Part shown: piece after piece, positions 32,434 to 44,138 of the stretch | Layout: the number at the start of each line of letters is the position of its first letter | Numbering within the stretch: the stretch's first letter is position 1 | Source of the DNA: Cadophora sp. MPI-SDFR-AT-0126 | Lineage: Eukaryota > Ascomycota > Leotiomycetes > Helotiales > Ploettnerulaceae | Assembly: GCA_020747065.1 (NCBI GenBank) | Contig: JAGMVK010000008.1 | Location: 806,001-870,000, forward strand | Direction: 5' to 3' | DNA length: 64,000 bases | Made by a program: the position numbers and the translations under genes | The notes under the pieces: model-generated | Told to the model about the DNA's origin: nothing | The model's database searches: none | Seen by the model: only the letters and a program-made list of their open reading frames with translations

Positions 32434-33876
32434 GCGGCGACAGACCATGCGAGATATCTTGTTGCAGAAGGGTGGCGTTCCGTCTCTGATCCCTTACTGA
32501 CTGTCGTTCAGCATATGCGTCGAGAGCTAATCCAACCCCGGCTGTTAGAAGCGTGAGAACCACCATTATGACAGAAACAAGTCTTGATACGTGAAGGATA
32601 TCTGCAGATGTGAGTCAATCCCTCACCAAATGGGTCAAAGCTGGAGGCCGGCAATTGTGGATGTGGGGTGTAAGCAGACGGCCGAGGAGAACTTCACAAT
32701 CGAAAGATAAAGGAGAAGGACGGAAGAAATTTGTCAAGGTATAGCTCATGTTTCCATAAGAATCAATCTCTGGAGGCCGTGAAGATATCTCGAAAATCTA
32801 TGCTAAATGATGATGTGGAGAGGCAAACGGAGGACTCGGAAGATTGCCCCTGACCAGAGTCTCGCCTCCCCATAACGAAGATTGAGGGCTGCCAAGGCTA
32901 CGCTATGGGGACGATTTGAGTAGAACATTTGACCGATCTAGTGTCCAGGTCGCTGCCTGGCAAATGGAACACTACTTCACATAGAGAAAACCTCTATCGC
33001 TGTGAAGCCCTAGGCTTGGCATCTGTGATGTTCGCAGGTGATCATGTCTTGGCAACCGCGGACTGGTGACTGCATCTGGCAACTTGGGACCGAAGTCGTA
33101 CTGAATCCAGGACAGCTGTGCTGAGAGAAGTACTGCGTTGCAGACAGCTTGGATGTGTTGACGCAGCAAGCGAGGTTGGGAAACGGTTGGAGAACGCTAC
33201 GTCCTGGAGCCCCAATTAAGACTAGTTGTAAGCCGAGAATGCTCTTCAGTACGATCTGACCAACAGAATTCTCTTGTATTTACAAGGCTTGAAATCTCCA
33301 CCTTCATGTATGGACAGGATGATATGCCTTGCGCTTCAATTCCTCGTGCTCTTTCTGCTGATCGGTCAGGTGTGCTCAAGAGTGGCTGCCATGTCAATTG
33401 TCTGGCCAACATACGTGTGTCCAAGACCGAGGATCAACTTCCGTACTTGAACATTTCATCACAGTCTTCAATATCAATTATTGTTGAATAGGAATGATGC
33501 GCGTCTAAATTGCATGTGCCCATCCAAGGCCCGGTATGCTTTCACCCGTGCTTTTGAATATCTCCCGAAACGTTGAAGGCCAAATGTTCAAGGTGTATAT
33601 TTGCTATTCCAAATATATGAGTATGACAACAGCAGCCTTTTAATCTACTTCTTTGAATCATCAATACAGACGAACCATATTTCCGAGTCTTCCTGATGCA
33701 GCTCAACACGATCGAATGCTTACAAAGATGCCATCTTACAATTCGACCCTCGAGCAGGCCAACAACATCATATCCTTCAATCATACCATCGAACCCTTCC
33801 CCCAATTCTCTACCTTTACTCGTCCGCATTCGCCCGCTGAAAGTAAATCTCTCAGTCTCTCGTGTGAACTCGAGAC
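32434..33876. other. Intergenic region, may hold a 5' exon
   Basis: The first 200 bases may contain an unplaced 5' exon of the gene to the left. Beyond that I see only short unsupported frames; the last 40 bases are the 3' flank of the DUF7702-like gene. Confidence 0.4.
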
Positions 33877-34729
33877 TTAGTACTTTTGAGCCGTGAGGCC
33901 AGCTACAGTATACATGCAGACGACAACAAATTCTTCCACCACAGCCATGAACAACTGGATCAATGGCTTCCCACTGTTGGTCAATGAAAAGTCTCGATTA
34001 TGCGAGAATGCAGACAGGATGCTCCAGAGAAGGCGAACAGCGATAAACGGCAATGCAAAAAGTACAGCAAAATAAATGCGTCTCTCTCCCCTCATAGCGT
34101 TTCCGACATCCTTCATGGTAATGACGACGAGTGAGCACAGAAAAAGGTAAACAAACAGAAAGATGATGATGCCAATCTTGGTGTACTTCTTTCCGGTCTT
34201 GATCTCGGATGGACTAGAGTCGGCTTGGTCTGTTCCGCCGATGATACAAAGAGCAAGGGCAATCGTCGTGGGTAGCTGCATAACCTGGATTACCCGGCTT
34301 CGACGAGAGTTAGCTGTGGCGCGTTTTGTGATGAGTCCCGCGATCCCACTGCTACCCGCAAAAGCATTACTCTGTGATCGGACATGGTTGGAAACTTCAT
34401 CGGTGCTGCAATAAATGTTAGCGAGCTTCATAAGAAAGTTGCATGGCAGCATACACTCGTTTGAGGAGACCCAAGCTTGCCATCAACAAGGGACTCAGTC
34501 CGACGGACTGAAGTATTCCAGACCATTCGGTGTTGGTTTTGTTTGGTGATCTCGACTCATCGATCTTGAAACCGGCACCTGCGATGCGGATGACACAGAA
34601 GATGGCGAGATAAATCCACCCAAGTTGCTTCTTAAAGCCATGGCGGATCACCACAATCAAGGTGAGGATGAAGACTGGGACATAAACGCAGATTTCAGCA
34701 TACGCGATAGCTTCTTCAGTGTGGACCAT
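33877..34729 (-). CDS. DUF7702-like multi-pass membrane protein
   Basis: Two exons: 34729-34455 and 34405-33877 (267 residues). The 49-bp intron uses GTATGC as donor in phase 2; the nearer GT choice would break the frame. The protein shows seven hydrophobic stretches: 'AIAYAEICVYVPVFILTLIV', 'QLGWIYLAIFCVIRIAGAG', 'SGILQSVGLSPLLMASLGLL', 'VMQLPTTIALALCIIGG', 'GIIIFLFVYLFLCSLVVI', 'IYFAVLFALPFIAVRLLW' and 'LFMAVVEEFVVVCMYTVAG'. This set of motifs is one I recall as the fungal DUF7702 domain. Function is not known; a receptor- or transporter-like role cannot be told from sequence. A Ser/Arg-rich loop follows TM3. Confidence 0.75.
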
Positions 34730-35770
34730 GATCCCGGCGGATGATATGTTGACGCGAAAACCGATGTGTCAAGGTTGAAAATTGATGATGATTTTCTGCA
34801 ATTTCGATGTATTCGAAATACCAAAAGATGTTGCAAATGATTTGAGGTTGGAGGATGAAGACTGATCCAGGGCCCTGAACTTCTTATATGCCTTGAGTAT
34901 AGCGATATGGGAGGCATGTACTCGCGTACTCCAAAAGATACAATCCCACCATTCATCAAAAACCTCATACTCAACGCTTGACGCATTTGTGAATGGCTGA
35001 GCCGACTGACCAGATCTCAGTGTCTTTACTCAACAAAGACCTATCTGAGAATACTAGGTGTTAAGATGACGCTTTGCGAAGGCTGATTAAACATCTAAAA
35101 ACATGTGCTTTGGATGTGGCTCAGGATCAGCTAGAGAAAGCTTGGTTTAATGTGCGCTATACACGGTCCATTAATTGGCAGGGGATTAGCCCTCCAATGG
35201 ATTGACCTGTACTTACTACAGTCAGCCGTTTGTTACAAAAGTCCCTGAAATTGAAGGATGCATTTGTTAAGTCATGCAACTCGTGTGGATTGACGCTACT
35301 CAACCACTTCTTAAAGAGGTTAGACCTGTCGTAAGCTGATTATTCAGAAATGTCTCTTGTGCTAAGCGGGAAGGGTTCCCCATTCTGATTTGGTACAATT
35401 ATAGTATCTGTAGATCTTCATGATTAAGGTCCTGAACAAGCTTTTAATGAAGCAGGTACTTGTTCCATGTCGTCTTCTCGAAGGCGGGTTGGGCCGGAGA
35501 CTCCATGGGCGATCGGAAGCTTACTGTACTTTGGACCGCGATTTTTGATAATAGGCTACCCGTCACCGTTACCGGAACTGTACTGCCCAAGGAGAGATAT
35601 AACAACCTTCTTCTCATGGTGTGTTTCGCTTTTCGCAGTCATTGTCCATCTCGCGTAGCAGCGCTGAACTTTGTTGCTCAGGACCCCGAGGAAAAGCGAC
35701 CTAGCTCGTAAACACAGACCTGCGCGGAATACCTCCAAATCTCCACAAACACAAAGTCTAATCCTCTATC
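34730..35770. other. Divergent intergenic region
   Basis: Shared upstream region of the DUF7702-like gene (minus) and the Zn2Cys6 gene (plus). Frames 34657-34986 and 35460-35711 have no domain. Nothing else stands out. Confidence 0.5.
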
Positions 35771-37549
35771 ATGGTTTATTGTGGGAAGCCTAGTAAGGCT
35801 TGTGCAGAATGCAGACTCAGAAGAACGAAGGTAAATGATTGCATTAATAGATGTGGATTAGGTGCTGACCCTTTCAGTGCGATACCAAACGACCATCTTG
35901 CTCCCAGTGTATACGGGCAGGAAGAACTTGCAATGGATACCGCGATCCAGCCGATATGATATTTCGGGATGAATCTGAGGGTCTCAGTTCCAGACGTCAA
36001 CGTGCCAAGGTCTCAAAGTCCCAAAAACAATGCCCCGCAGATGCGCATCCAACCCTGACGGACGATCGGGAAGACCTCACGGAAGAACTCATAATCCCAA
36101 TTTCTGATGATAATCCACAATCGTTCTGGATACCAAATTTTCCGATGTTACCTGTGATATCCTTGGGACTAGGGACTTCTCCTGAACAACAAGCGACTTG
36201 CTTCTTTTTCCAGAATTATGTCTTACAACGGGATATGTGTTCGAGAGGAAACTTTCAATATCTGCCAGACATCTACGGATGCGAGGAGGTTGGCGAGGGG
36301 CTGGCTGACTCAATCTCTTCTCTGGGATTGGTTGGCCTCGCACATTTCTGGGGAGCTTCAAGCATTCTAGCATATGCTACTGCCAAGTATAATTCCGCGT
36401 TGATGACAATCAGCGCGGAATTACGATCTCTTAAAGGAGCAAAATCGGACCAGACTATGGCTGCAATCATGTTACTTGGTCTTTATGAGGTAGGGACTTC
36501 TAGTCTTGATTTTGTGCTGCCTGGCTAAATCAACCCATAGACAAACACATGCAACAGTCGACATTCAATGGTAACCTGGACCAGACACATCACTGGGGCT
36601 TCAGCTCTGTTACAAGTTCGGGGCAAGGAGCAACTAAGCACTCCTACTGGGTACCAATTATTCATCCATCTAAGGACACAGATCGTAAGTTCTTATTTGG
36701 CTAGTCATTCGTTGCCAATCTAACTCTCCTCAGATCACCAATTGTATGTTGAGGCATGCAACAGTACCCAATGTTATCAGTGAATGGTCCCAAGACTTAT
36801 TTTTCGAGACAGCCGAGCAAGCCGCTGCAACAACACTTTCCAACCTGGCGATCAGATACTGCAATCTTCGGGCATCCATGAGTTCATTTCGAGACTATAG
36901 TGATCCGGATAGAATCATCTCTACTGCCTGCGCCTTGGATGCTGAATATGAGATTTGGGCAAGGACGTGTCCTATTCAGTACATCTATCAGACGGTTATG
37001 CTAAGCGAGAAGGCTGACGACGTCTTCTCAGACCATTATCACGTCTACCCATCAGTATGGATTGGAGCAATATGGAACAATTACCGAAGTACCCGCATCC
37101 TTGTAAATGCGTTGATTCTGGACCAACTTAGCTACCTGTACCAATCGAATCCAGAATCAGATCTCCTCTGGGGAGACCACTGCTTCTACCAGAATCAGAT
37201 CCTCACTTCGACCAATACTCTCCTACAGCTGTGCCATGACATTTGCGCCAGTATACCTGATTTCCTTGGCTACAGCCCAGACAGCACGAGCTTGAGTGGC
37301 CAGCCACCAAAATGTGTCAACGGAAACCTTCTGCTTTGGCCTCTGTACACTGTGGGAGAATCCGGAGTAATTTCCGATGTAATGAGGAGCTGGGTTGCTG
37401 GTCGACTTCAATGGATTACTGATGTCATGGGTATTCGGCAAGCTGCTCCACTGGCACACAGCGTGTTGAAAAGACAGGAGCATCTTTTGTGGAAGCCAGA
37501 TCTGGTATCGAGCGTTTCCAATCTGGAGGCTGGAACGAGCGTTAGCTAA
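35771..37549 (+). CDS. Zn2Cys6 transcription factor
   Basis: Four exons: 35771-35830, 35878-36489, 36541-36684 and 36734-37549 (543 residues), all introns phase 0. The binuclear zinc cluster is at the very N-terminus, residues 11-38, CX2CX6CX6CX2CX6C with the first intron inside it (CAECRLRRTK | CDTKRPSCSQC...). It binds DNA, usually as a dimer at CGG half-sites. The second half is a fungal-specific regulatory domain: 'LGLGTSPEQQATCFFFQNYV', 'MAAIMLLGLYE', 'WTRHITGASALLQVRGKEQL', 'TPTGYQLFIHLRTQI'. This arrangement is like the regulators with an N-terminal cluster at residue 10-40 that often lie alone or next to transporters. The target genes are unknown. The gene ends 8 bp inside the 3' end of the convergent BTB gene. 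Confidence 0.9.
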
Positions 37550-38030
37550 TTGCTTTACGGCATATGAAGTTGCTGAGCATCCAGGATGAAGACTCCAAAT
37601 TGTATACAATCACAAGGCAATGTAATTGCGATACTTTTTCTTTCTCAAGATGTGACAAATCGCGATTATGATCGAGGCTGTCAAGAGCAGGACTGGTGTA
37701 TTCAGAGCAGCTTTCGAAACTGCCTCTTATCAACCACGCAGCAAAAAGAACGAAGGCCTTCGGATTCTCGTTGAGGAGAGAGACGACTTTGGGATCCCAT
37801 TCGCATCGTAACCTGAGAAGGTCTGACCCAGCGCAGAGCAGGTTTTTGGGCATGTAAAATTCGGTGTCGTTACGGCCGACAACGACGTTCACGGGCAGGG
37901 ACAAACTGGGACTGATTTCATGGTCAGCTTAGGCTGCCCAGAGATGGATCATGCATTGTGATTTCAGGACTTACATGGAGATCTCAAGCTTCTTGGCTGG
38001 GAGCTCGGTAGCTCTAGCCTCTTCAGACAT
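37542..38030 (-). CDS. Short BTB/POZ-domain protein
   Basis: Two exons: 38030-37975 and 37911-37542 (141 residues); the 63-bp intron keeps frame. After a short start (MSEEARATELPAKKLEIS) comes a BTB domain: 'LPVNVVVGRNDTEFYMPKNL', 'CAGSDLLRLRCEWDPKVVSL', 'NENPKAFVLFAAWLIRGSF'. A charged linker and the motif 'LHCLVIVYNLESSSWML' follow, and the protein stops soon after. Compared with the BTB gene at 18.2 kb it lacks the C-terminal 'SPLRK' part, so it is either a short member or truncated. The last 8 bp overlap the stop region of the Zn2Cys6 gene on the other strand. Confidence 0.7.
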
Positions 38031-38601
38031 CGTGGAGAGGTTGGATGGGTGATTTGATGTGCTGGAATGTTCTAGCGACAAACTCAGGATTGAAAAACAA
38101 AGATATAGGTGCTGGCAGAGAATGAGGCTGCCTTATAGAAGGAGAATTGTGAGGTGAATTTAGATGCAGTTTTGCTCCTCAATTAGGCGAGGCTTTGGAT
38201 GTTTGTTGTTTTTGCGCTCAGGCTTGGCCACATCAGTATCAATACCAAGAAAAGCGTCAATAAGTACCCACAGGACAATTAATTACTTATACCAGGAAGC
38301 TTTTAAAGGGGAACTGGGATCACTTTTCCAGCTGATAGAGCGTGATTATTGGCTGCAGATAAGTTGATAGAATGAAGCACTATGGAACACTTCAATTATT
38401 TCTTGGGGATATCGCAACCCAAGCTGAGGGCGTGACCTAAATCAAGAACCTGCATAATAGTCATGATCACAAGCTAGCTCGTAGGAATTTAATGCCGGAA
38501 CAGAATATCGATTTGGCACTATATCTACACTAGTCTACTGCCTGACCTCCGGGAGGGAAGAAAAGAGCGCTGTACAGGACATCCCGTCCTGACGACTCCA
38601 T
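38031..38601. other. Intergenic region
   Basis: Promoter of the short BTB gene and 3' flank of the next gene. Nothing further is seen. Confidence 0.5.
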
Positions 38602-40244
38602 CTATCCCTCGTTTTCCTCCTCCGCATCCAAATGCTCGGCCCTATCCAAAGGCTCGGGCTTGATGCCAACTTCATCTTCATCCATCCCATCGGCCCATCT
38701 TTGAGCCTTGGTCGTGGATTTTGCGTCCACCTGCTCCTCCTCGACAACATCAATTGTCTCAGAGGGAGCCTCTTCTTTGATTTTCGGCTCCGTCTCGAAA
38801 TTGACCAGAGCCCCGGTCTCCTTCTTGACAGTACCAATCTCTCCAAACTGGGCATCAGCTGAGATTGTGCGAGCACTGGTATGTGCCTTCTTTGGAGGAT
38901 GGTCCTGGGAATCAGAGTCAGCATCCGCCGACCCTGCCTTGCGTTTCTTATCATTCACTGCCCCCACTCCAGCAACCGCTGTTGTAGTGGCCGTTCCTTC
39001 ATTCAAAGGCCCATTGGCTGGTGAAGGAGAATGGTCGGTCCTGAGATTCCAGACTTGATTCCATGCGGCCTTACGATCTGGAACCAGCTCGAATTGCTTC
39101 TCCTTCCAACCGGGAGAGTTTTGGCCCATCCAATACATGAAGTAGACGTCGATATCGATCGCGACCCGATGAGTTCCACGTCCATTCTTGTTCCTCCTCT
39201 CCACAGATGTTCTCGCCCATTCCTGCAACATCTTGTATCCTAGCTCTAACTTTCGATATACCTCAGAAGTGAGCTCTTGCCTATACCTGGGCTGAACGAA
39301 GACATTCAGAACGCTTTGGTATGTAAAATTCTTGAAAGATAACTCGGTGAAATCCTCAACCGAGCGAAGTCCAAGTCCGCGGTCCACAGTCCAGTACTTG
39401 TATGCATCGGGCTTCAAAGCACGAACACAAAACCTCGGAGAACCGTCCAGATTCTTCTTCAGTGTGAGACTGCCACAGAATTGATGCTCATCAAACTTCT
39501 TATCCAAGAAGCAGTTGCGCTCAGGAGCCATCAAACCCTCCCAGGGCTTCGGTCCTTCATTCGAAGTCGGTGACTCTTGCGGTGGTGGTGCTGGCTTGTA
39601 AGCTGCGGCAGAGTAAGTCGTCGTCGGGGCGCTGGAGCTGCCACTACCAGACGTCCAAAATTTGGCCAATTTCGAAGCAGCTTCTTTAGCCTTATCCAAG
39701 GCCTCTTGAGCAAGCTGAACAGCCCGTTCAGCCTGCTTCCTTGCTTTTGCCTCCATCGCAGCCTTCTTCGCATCCTCCTCTGCAGCCTTCTTAGCAGCAG
39801 TTTCCTTACCAGAAGGGATTGCTGGTGTTACTGCGGTCGAACTTCCAGTCTGGACGATGGAACGCGGGTCGACTGCATCATCACCGTGTTCGATCTGGTA
39901 GGAAGTCAAAGCTACTGGCCTAGCACGAAAACCCTCCAGGTTCGCGTGATTGCCTGCAGGAGATGTCAGTACGAGTCTTCGGTTCAAAAGGTGCAGGTGT
40001 ACATACCATAATGCTTCCAGGTCATACCCTCCGCATACCACCGGCAAAGGTAGGGCTGATCTGGGAACAACTCCAAAGCTTCCTCTCTCTTCGACTGCCA
40101 AAAGGCTCTGAACTCCGCCTTCTCTTCCCGAGTGGCGGGTCTACCTTCCTGAACGCGACGATCCTTCCAATCGTCAAACACCTTCTTCACATTCTGAACA
40201 AACATCCACGGTTCATCCCCGGATTGGTCTGCATCTGGTGCCAT
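38602..40244 (-). CDS. Hypothetical protein with Ala-rich coiled coil
   Basis: Two exons: 40244-40007 and 39953-38602 (529 residues); the 53-bp intron keeps frame. The N-terminus 'DEPWMFVQNVKKVFDDWKDR' and 'RAFWQSKREEALELFPDQPY' is helical and Trp-rich. Residues about 120-175 form an Ala/Lys/Glu coiled coil (EEDAKKAAMEAKARKQAERA). A globular middle follows ('APERNCFLDKKFDEHQFCGS', 'RVAIDIDVYFMYWMGQNSP', 'RKAAWNQVWNLRTDHSPSP'), then a disordered acidic tail with a KKRK-type nuclear signal and several KxE sumoylation-like sites (IKEE, IKPE). A nuclear protein is likely by inference. I do not recognise a family. Its start lies 241 bp from the start of the divergent gene at 40486. Confidence 0.65.
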
Positions 40245-40485
40245 CGTGATTGGTGATGGCGTTGGTACTGGTACTCTTGAAGAAGAATATGAAAAATGAG
40301 GCGATCGCGAGATATTTGTGGGATATTCTTAGCGTGTTTTTGGCGACGACGACGACGACGTCATATCAGGTTGACATGGACGGGGCTGCGTACTACTAGA
40401 TTACGAGTTCATCTTTGTGATGACCTTTACAATCTTATTTTCATAAACGATTTCTATTTCGTTACAGGAACATCAAACAGCAGCC

Positions 40486-40899
40486 ATGGAATCACTCTCC
40501 ACAATAGCTGATAAATACAAGGACCAGCCGATCAAGCAGATTGCTGCTCTGCGACTTATCCGACCTCATCGTGGCCTATATTTCAACGATGGCGATCATC
40601 CTGGAAGCAAAGGCCAACCGCCGGATTTCCAACGCGCGTCATTTGATACAAGTGGAGTGGACTCCATGCTTGTACTAATCAGAGACCTGCTGAGCTTTGG
40701 TTTTGCCATCGATGTCGATGAATCTTCTCAAGTCACAGCAGTCGAAGCTGTGTTTTTGAAGGCGGCCCAATTGGATCTTGGATGGGATCCTATGGTGGAC
40801 TGGCGGATCAAGCAGGGGATTTTCAATGCGCTGGACCCAGACAATCGGAACAGTCTTCGAAACAGGACGTCGTTCTCCACGAAAGATCTCCTGGGCTAG
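40486..40899 (+). CDS. Small hypothetical protein, possible early stop
   Basis: Single frame of 137 residues. 'YKDQPIKQIAALRLIRPH' and 'DSMLVLIRDLLSFGFAIDV' look like real helices, and 'WDPMVDWRIKQGIFNALDP' follows. After DLLG there is a TAG stop, but the same frame goes on with DYMQNMFYKNKHGTWKHNC, and a shifted frame then gives LRAFDAHNMLGYEDEEELD. Both look protein-like, so the annotated end may be a nonsense change, a missed intron or a sequence error. No family is recognised. It shares a 241-bp promoter region with the divergent gene. Confidence 0.5.
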   Translation: MESLSTIADKYKDQPIKQIAALRLIRPHRGLYFNDGDHPGSKGQPPDFQRASFDTSGVDSMLVLIRDLLSFGFAIDVDESSQVTAVEAVFLKAAQLDLGWDPMVDWRIKQGIFNALDPDNRNSLRNRTSFSTKDLLG

Positions 40900-41233
40900 G
40901 ATTACATGCAGAACATGTTCTACAAGAACAAGCATGGTACTTGGAAGCATAATTGCGACAATTGAGAGCTTTCGATGCACACAATATGCTGGGTTATGAA
41001 GACGAAGAAGAACTAGATGGCGACTGTAAGTAATTTCACTCTTGGAATGCTGCTTTGAAGTTGGGAAGTCAATGAAAGACAATTGGGGAATGAAATTTTG
41101 GGAATTGTAATTATATTTTGCAGTTGAGGAAGATGAGATTTAGTCTCTGTTTGAGAGCGTCGGGGTAGCTCCTGGCTCAGTACAGGATTGAATGCCAGGA
41201 GAAATTGTTTGATGTAGATGATATCCTGATCCG
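40900..41233. other. Convergent gap after the small gene
   Basis: Holds the possible continuation of the small gene at 40486 and the 3' flank of the F-box-like gene. No other gene is seen. Confidence 0.4.
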
Positions 41234-42228
41234 CTACCAGCCAACAAGTTCTTCAGCCTCCAACCTTTTCTCCTGATTTTCCTCATCCCACCCTATCCAC
41301 TGAACCTCGTAGTCATCCGACCAGGCGTAATAAGGTACACGGAGTTTCTTGTTGGAGTCGTAGTCCTATGCTGAGAATTAGAAATGGGGACAGCGAGATG
41401 ACAAAGGAAATGGTTTGCAAAGCTTACCAATGGCTTCTTTCTTGTCATAAGCATGCTGAAGTATCGGATCAAGGCTGCTTCTTGATGCAACAGATATTCT
41501 CTTGTAGCCGGTAGATGGATTTTCTTGGGCCATTGGGCAAGTTGTTCCCAGTCTCCTTCGAGACGGACTTTCACGTGTCCAATCAAGCCGCGAATGCTGC
41601 ATAGCTCATCGAATCCAATCGCGTCCATCATCCTGAAAACGATATCCTGTCCAGTTTCATGCTTCAACTTGTCGGTAATGTACTTGTGACGTGCCCTCAT
41701 GGGTACTGAGGGGGTGATAATGATGGCGAGATGTCTCAAGCTAGGAAGTTTCTGCATGCCGATGATAGCATGTGCTGCAGTAACACAAGTCTCAGAGCCC
41801 CCACGCCAGTTGAAGCAGAGAGAACTCAGATTAGCTTTGAGGTGAACCTGGTATTTGCAGTCGAAGAAGCGTATCATGAGATGTATGCAATCGAAGTGAA
41901 GACACATGCCCTGACGTATGAGGGTGTCCTGGAATTCTCGTAGAATTTGCTGGCAGGTGAAAAGGAGAGGAAAGGTGTAACGACCTCGAGGATATGGAGT
42001 GTGGCGGCAAGTATAGGAATTACAGCTTCTGGAGTCGTTGTGGACAAAGGAAATTTCCTTCTGGTAAATAAAGTATATCGAATAAATCTTGTCACGAAGC
42101 TCGCGCGGAAGGTCGCGGAATTCGGATGGCTGTTTTGCGGGACCTTCGATGACCTGGGCGACCAGAAGCTGGGGATTGGATTCGCGACATGGCGCAGGAG
42201 GAAGTTGGTTTCTAAGATCTGAAGGCAA
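41234..42228 (-). CDS. F-box/2EXR-like protein, 5' end unresolved
   Basis: Main exon 42228-41428 and last exon 41365-41234, joined across a 62-bp phase-0 intron (gtaagc..catag). Without splicing the last exon would be lost; with it the C-terminus becomes acidic and aromatic (KKLRVPYYAWSDDYEVQWIG). The N-terminal motif 'EFRDLPRELRDKIYSIYF' is the F-box or 2EXR start common in fungal proteins ('LPxELRxxIY'), followed by 'PLLFTCQQILREFQDTLI' and 'LPSLRHLAIII', as in proteins that report local helices and strands around a degraded F-box core. The frame at 42228 opens with TTG, not ATG. An ATG at 42313 (MASSDLTPQALADEGKLAK) is nearby, but I could not join it in phase, so the first exon is unknown. 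Confidence 0.6.
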
Positions 42229-43141
42229 TTTTAGGGTAAGGATCTGCGTTTAGAACTTTTGCTAGCTTGCCTTCGTCCGCCAGTGCTTGAGGGGTGAGAT
42301 CGCTTGAAGCCATTCGAAGCTCGAGATAAGTGCTATTGATGTTGTTGTATGTAAAATTCAAACTTGAGAAATGTTTAATGGAAGAGTACCTTTTAGATTG
42401 AATCTTCAGCATCAAAGAAGGGACGACGAATGGGCGAGATCATATGCGAAGCCAGTAAAATAAGGAGCTGTAAGGAAGGTGCGAATACTGTAGCTTCAAT
42501 GCTTATTGATTCACTACCCTTGTAGGCTACAAAATCGAATGAGGACATCAGATCTCAAAGTCCTCTTCCCTTAAAGCATCACTCTTGGGATATAGGAGGA
42601 ACACAGGTTGAGGGAACTGAAGGCTGTGGAGAAGCAAGGATGATCAGGCAAAAGCACAATCTCATACCGAGAATGAATAGACTGTAACGAAAGAGGCAAG
42701 AATCGATGGCTTGCAAGAGTCGAATCGACAACAGAATAACCTTGATTTATTTATCAATTCGGGGACCAAATCGGGGACCATCTGTCAGGAAACGAAAGAC
42801 ACTTGTTCAACGAAGAAACTCATTGCTTGCGACCAGAGCTTGGAGCTCCTAATCTGCGCGTTATATAAGATTAGAGTCAAGCTCATTCAAAACCTGTAAG
42901 GTCACCGGGATTTTAAGTAATAAGGTCACAGGTCAGATGTCACATGAATATGTACAGAGGTAATCGCAGGAGAGCATTCGCATTCGCATTCGCATTCGCT
43001 TCTCACTAGCTAAAATTCTCAACTTGCTACCTGTGTAACAAAGTGCCTGTCACCTGTATGACAAAAGAGAACTGCCTGTGCAATTCTATGAACCAAGACC
43101 GGACCTGTATCCAATCTTGGCCTCACAACCCATGTTGTAAC
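42229..43141. other. Intergenic region with an ATTCGC microsatellite
   Basis: Promoter and possible first exon of the F-box-like gene. About four copies of GCATTC occur near 42974-42999. Nothing else is supported. Confidence 0.5.
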
Positions 43142-44138
43142 TTACTGAGCCTGACCAGCAGAGCCCTGGCCCTGCTGCTCTGAAGTACCCATGTCCTGGT
43201 TCGCATCGTGTCTCTCCTCCTCCTCCTCCTCGCCTACTTCAAGATTCTCTGCATCTTCGCTCGGGAATCTCTCCTCAAGTTCAATGGCGGCTCTGTAATG
43301 ATTGTCGCTGACACTACCCTCGCTCTCGTAGCCTTGGATAAGGGTTCCAAGATTCTCAAATCGCTCCTTGAACTTTTCGAGGCCAGCAGCAGCCTCAGCT
43401 GTGAAGTACATTGGCATGTGGTTTTGCACTGAGGTCAGGGTCCGTAAGGCCGGTCAGCAGGCATCCAGAAGGCTTCGTGGCGCTCTCCACTCACATCAAT
43501 ATTTGCCTTGATCTCATTTCGCTTGATCTTGCGCGCAGTATTCTCTTGGGCTCTTTGTGTATGGGGTGGATCAGCTACTGGCTCCGGTGCTAATTGGATG
43601 GCAATTCTCTCTCTGGTGCCATAATACGCAGGGGTGTTTCCACCTGATTCAATATCAGTCGGCGAATCTTCTAGGATATCATGCTGAGGATTCTCGTTCT
43701 CAGGTTGCGGCTCGTTCTCAGGTTGCGGCTCGTTCTCAGGTTGCGGCTCGTTCTCAGGTTGCGGCTCGTTCTCAGGTTGCGGCTCGTTCTCAGGTTGCGG
43801 CTCGTTCTCATCCAGCGCAACGACGCGTCTCAGGTGTTCTGGCACTGGATTACCAGGGACTGCAGATAGTCAGCAAAGTGGCGATTGTGCATGAGGAGTT
43901 TTAGAGCACTTACAGAGTCTTTTCCACAATAGAACGGAAATCTCGAGAAGACAAACTCTAGTGACGCTTCACCAGCGTAGTCTCTCATTACCTGACTCAC
44001 GTTGTAATCGTAATCATCCTGATAATCTCTATCGGTAATGTTCGCAGCTCTTGCATTGTCACGAATCTGTCGCAGTCGCCAGTCTCTGGGCACATTACCC
44101 GCGGAAAAGAGTCGTGAGGTGGCAGAAGGGGTCGCCAT
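43142..44138 (-). CDS. Gene with (ENEPQP) repeats, frame does not close
   Basis: Three coding-looking segments in one direction. Segment 1 (44138 to about 43914): 'RLFSAGNVPRDWRLRQIRDN', 'GEASLEFVFSRFPFYCGKDS'. Segment 2 (about 43859-43495) holds six copies of ENEPQP, then 'GTRERIAIQLAPEPVADPP'. Segment 3 (about 43428-43142): 'MPMYFTAEAAAGLEKFKERF', an acidic run EEEEEE, and a Gln/Gly-rich end. Strong splice sites lie between them (GTAAGT..CTGCAG and GTGAGT..CTCAG, with good branch points), yet both junctions are one base out of phase. Either the gene is broken twice, the splicing differs, or the sequence has errors. Function unknown. Confidence 0.4.
43693..43808 (-). repeat. 18-bp tandem repeat, six copies
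   Basis: The plus-strand unit CTCGTTCTCAGGTTGCGG is repeated six times almost perfectly. On the minus strand it encodes ENEPQP. A length of 18 bp keeps frame whatever the copy number, so the array can vary between strains without breaking the reading frame. Confidence 0.85.

Noticed and set aside
37223..37609. A 128-residue minus-strand gene
   Set aside because: It lies antisense to the conserved part of the Zn2Cys6 gene and has no domain.
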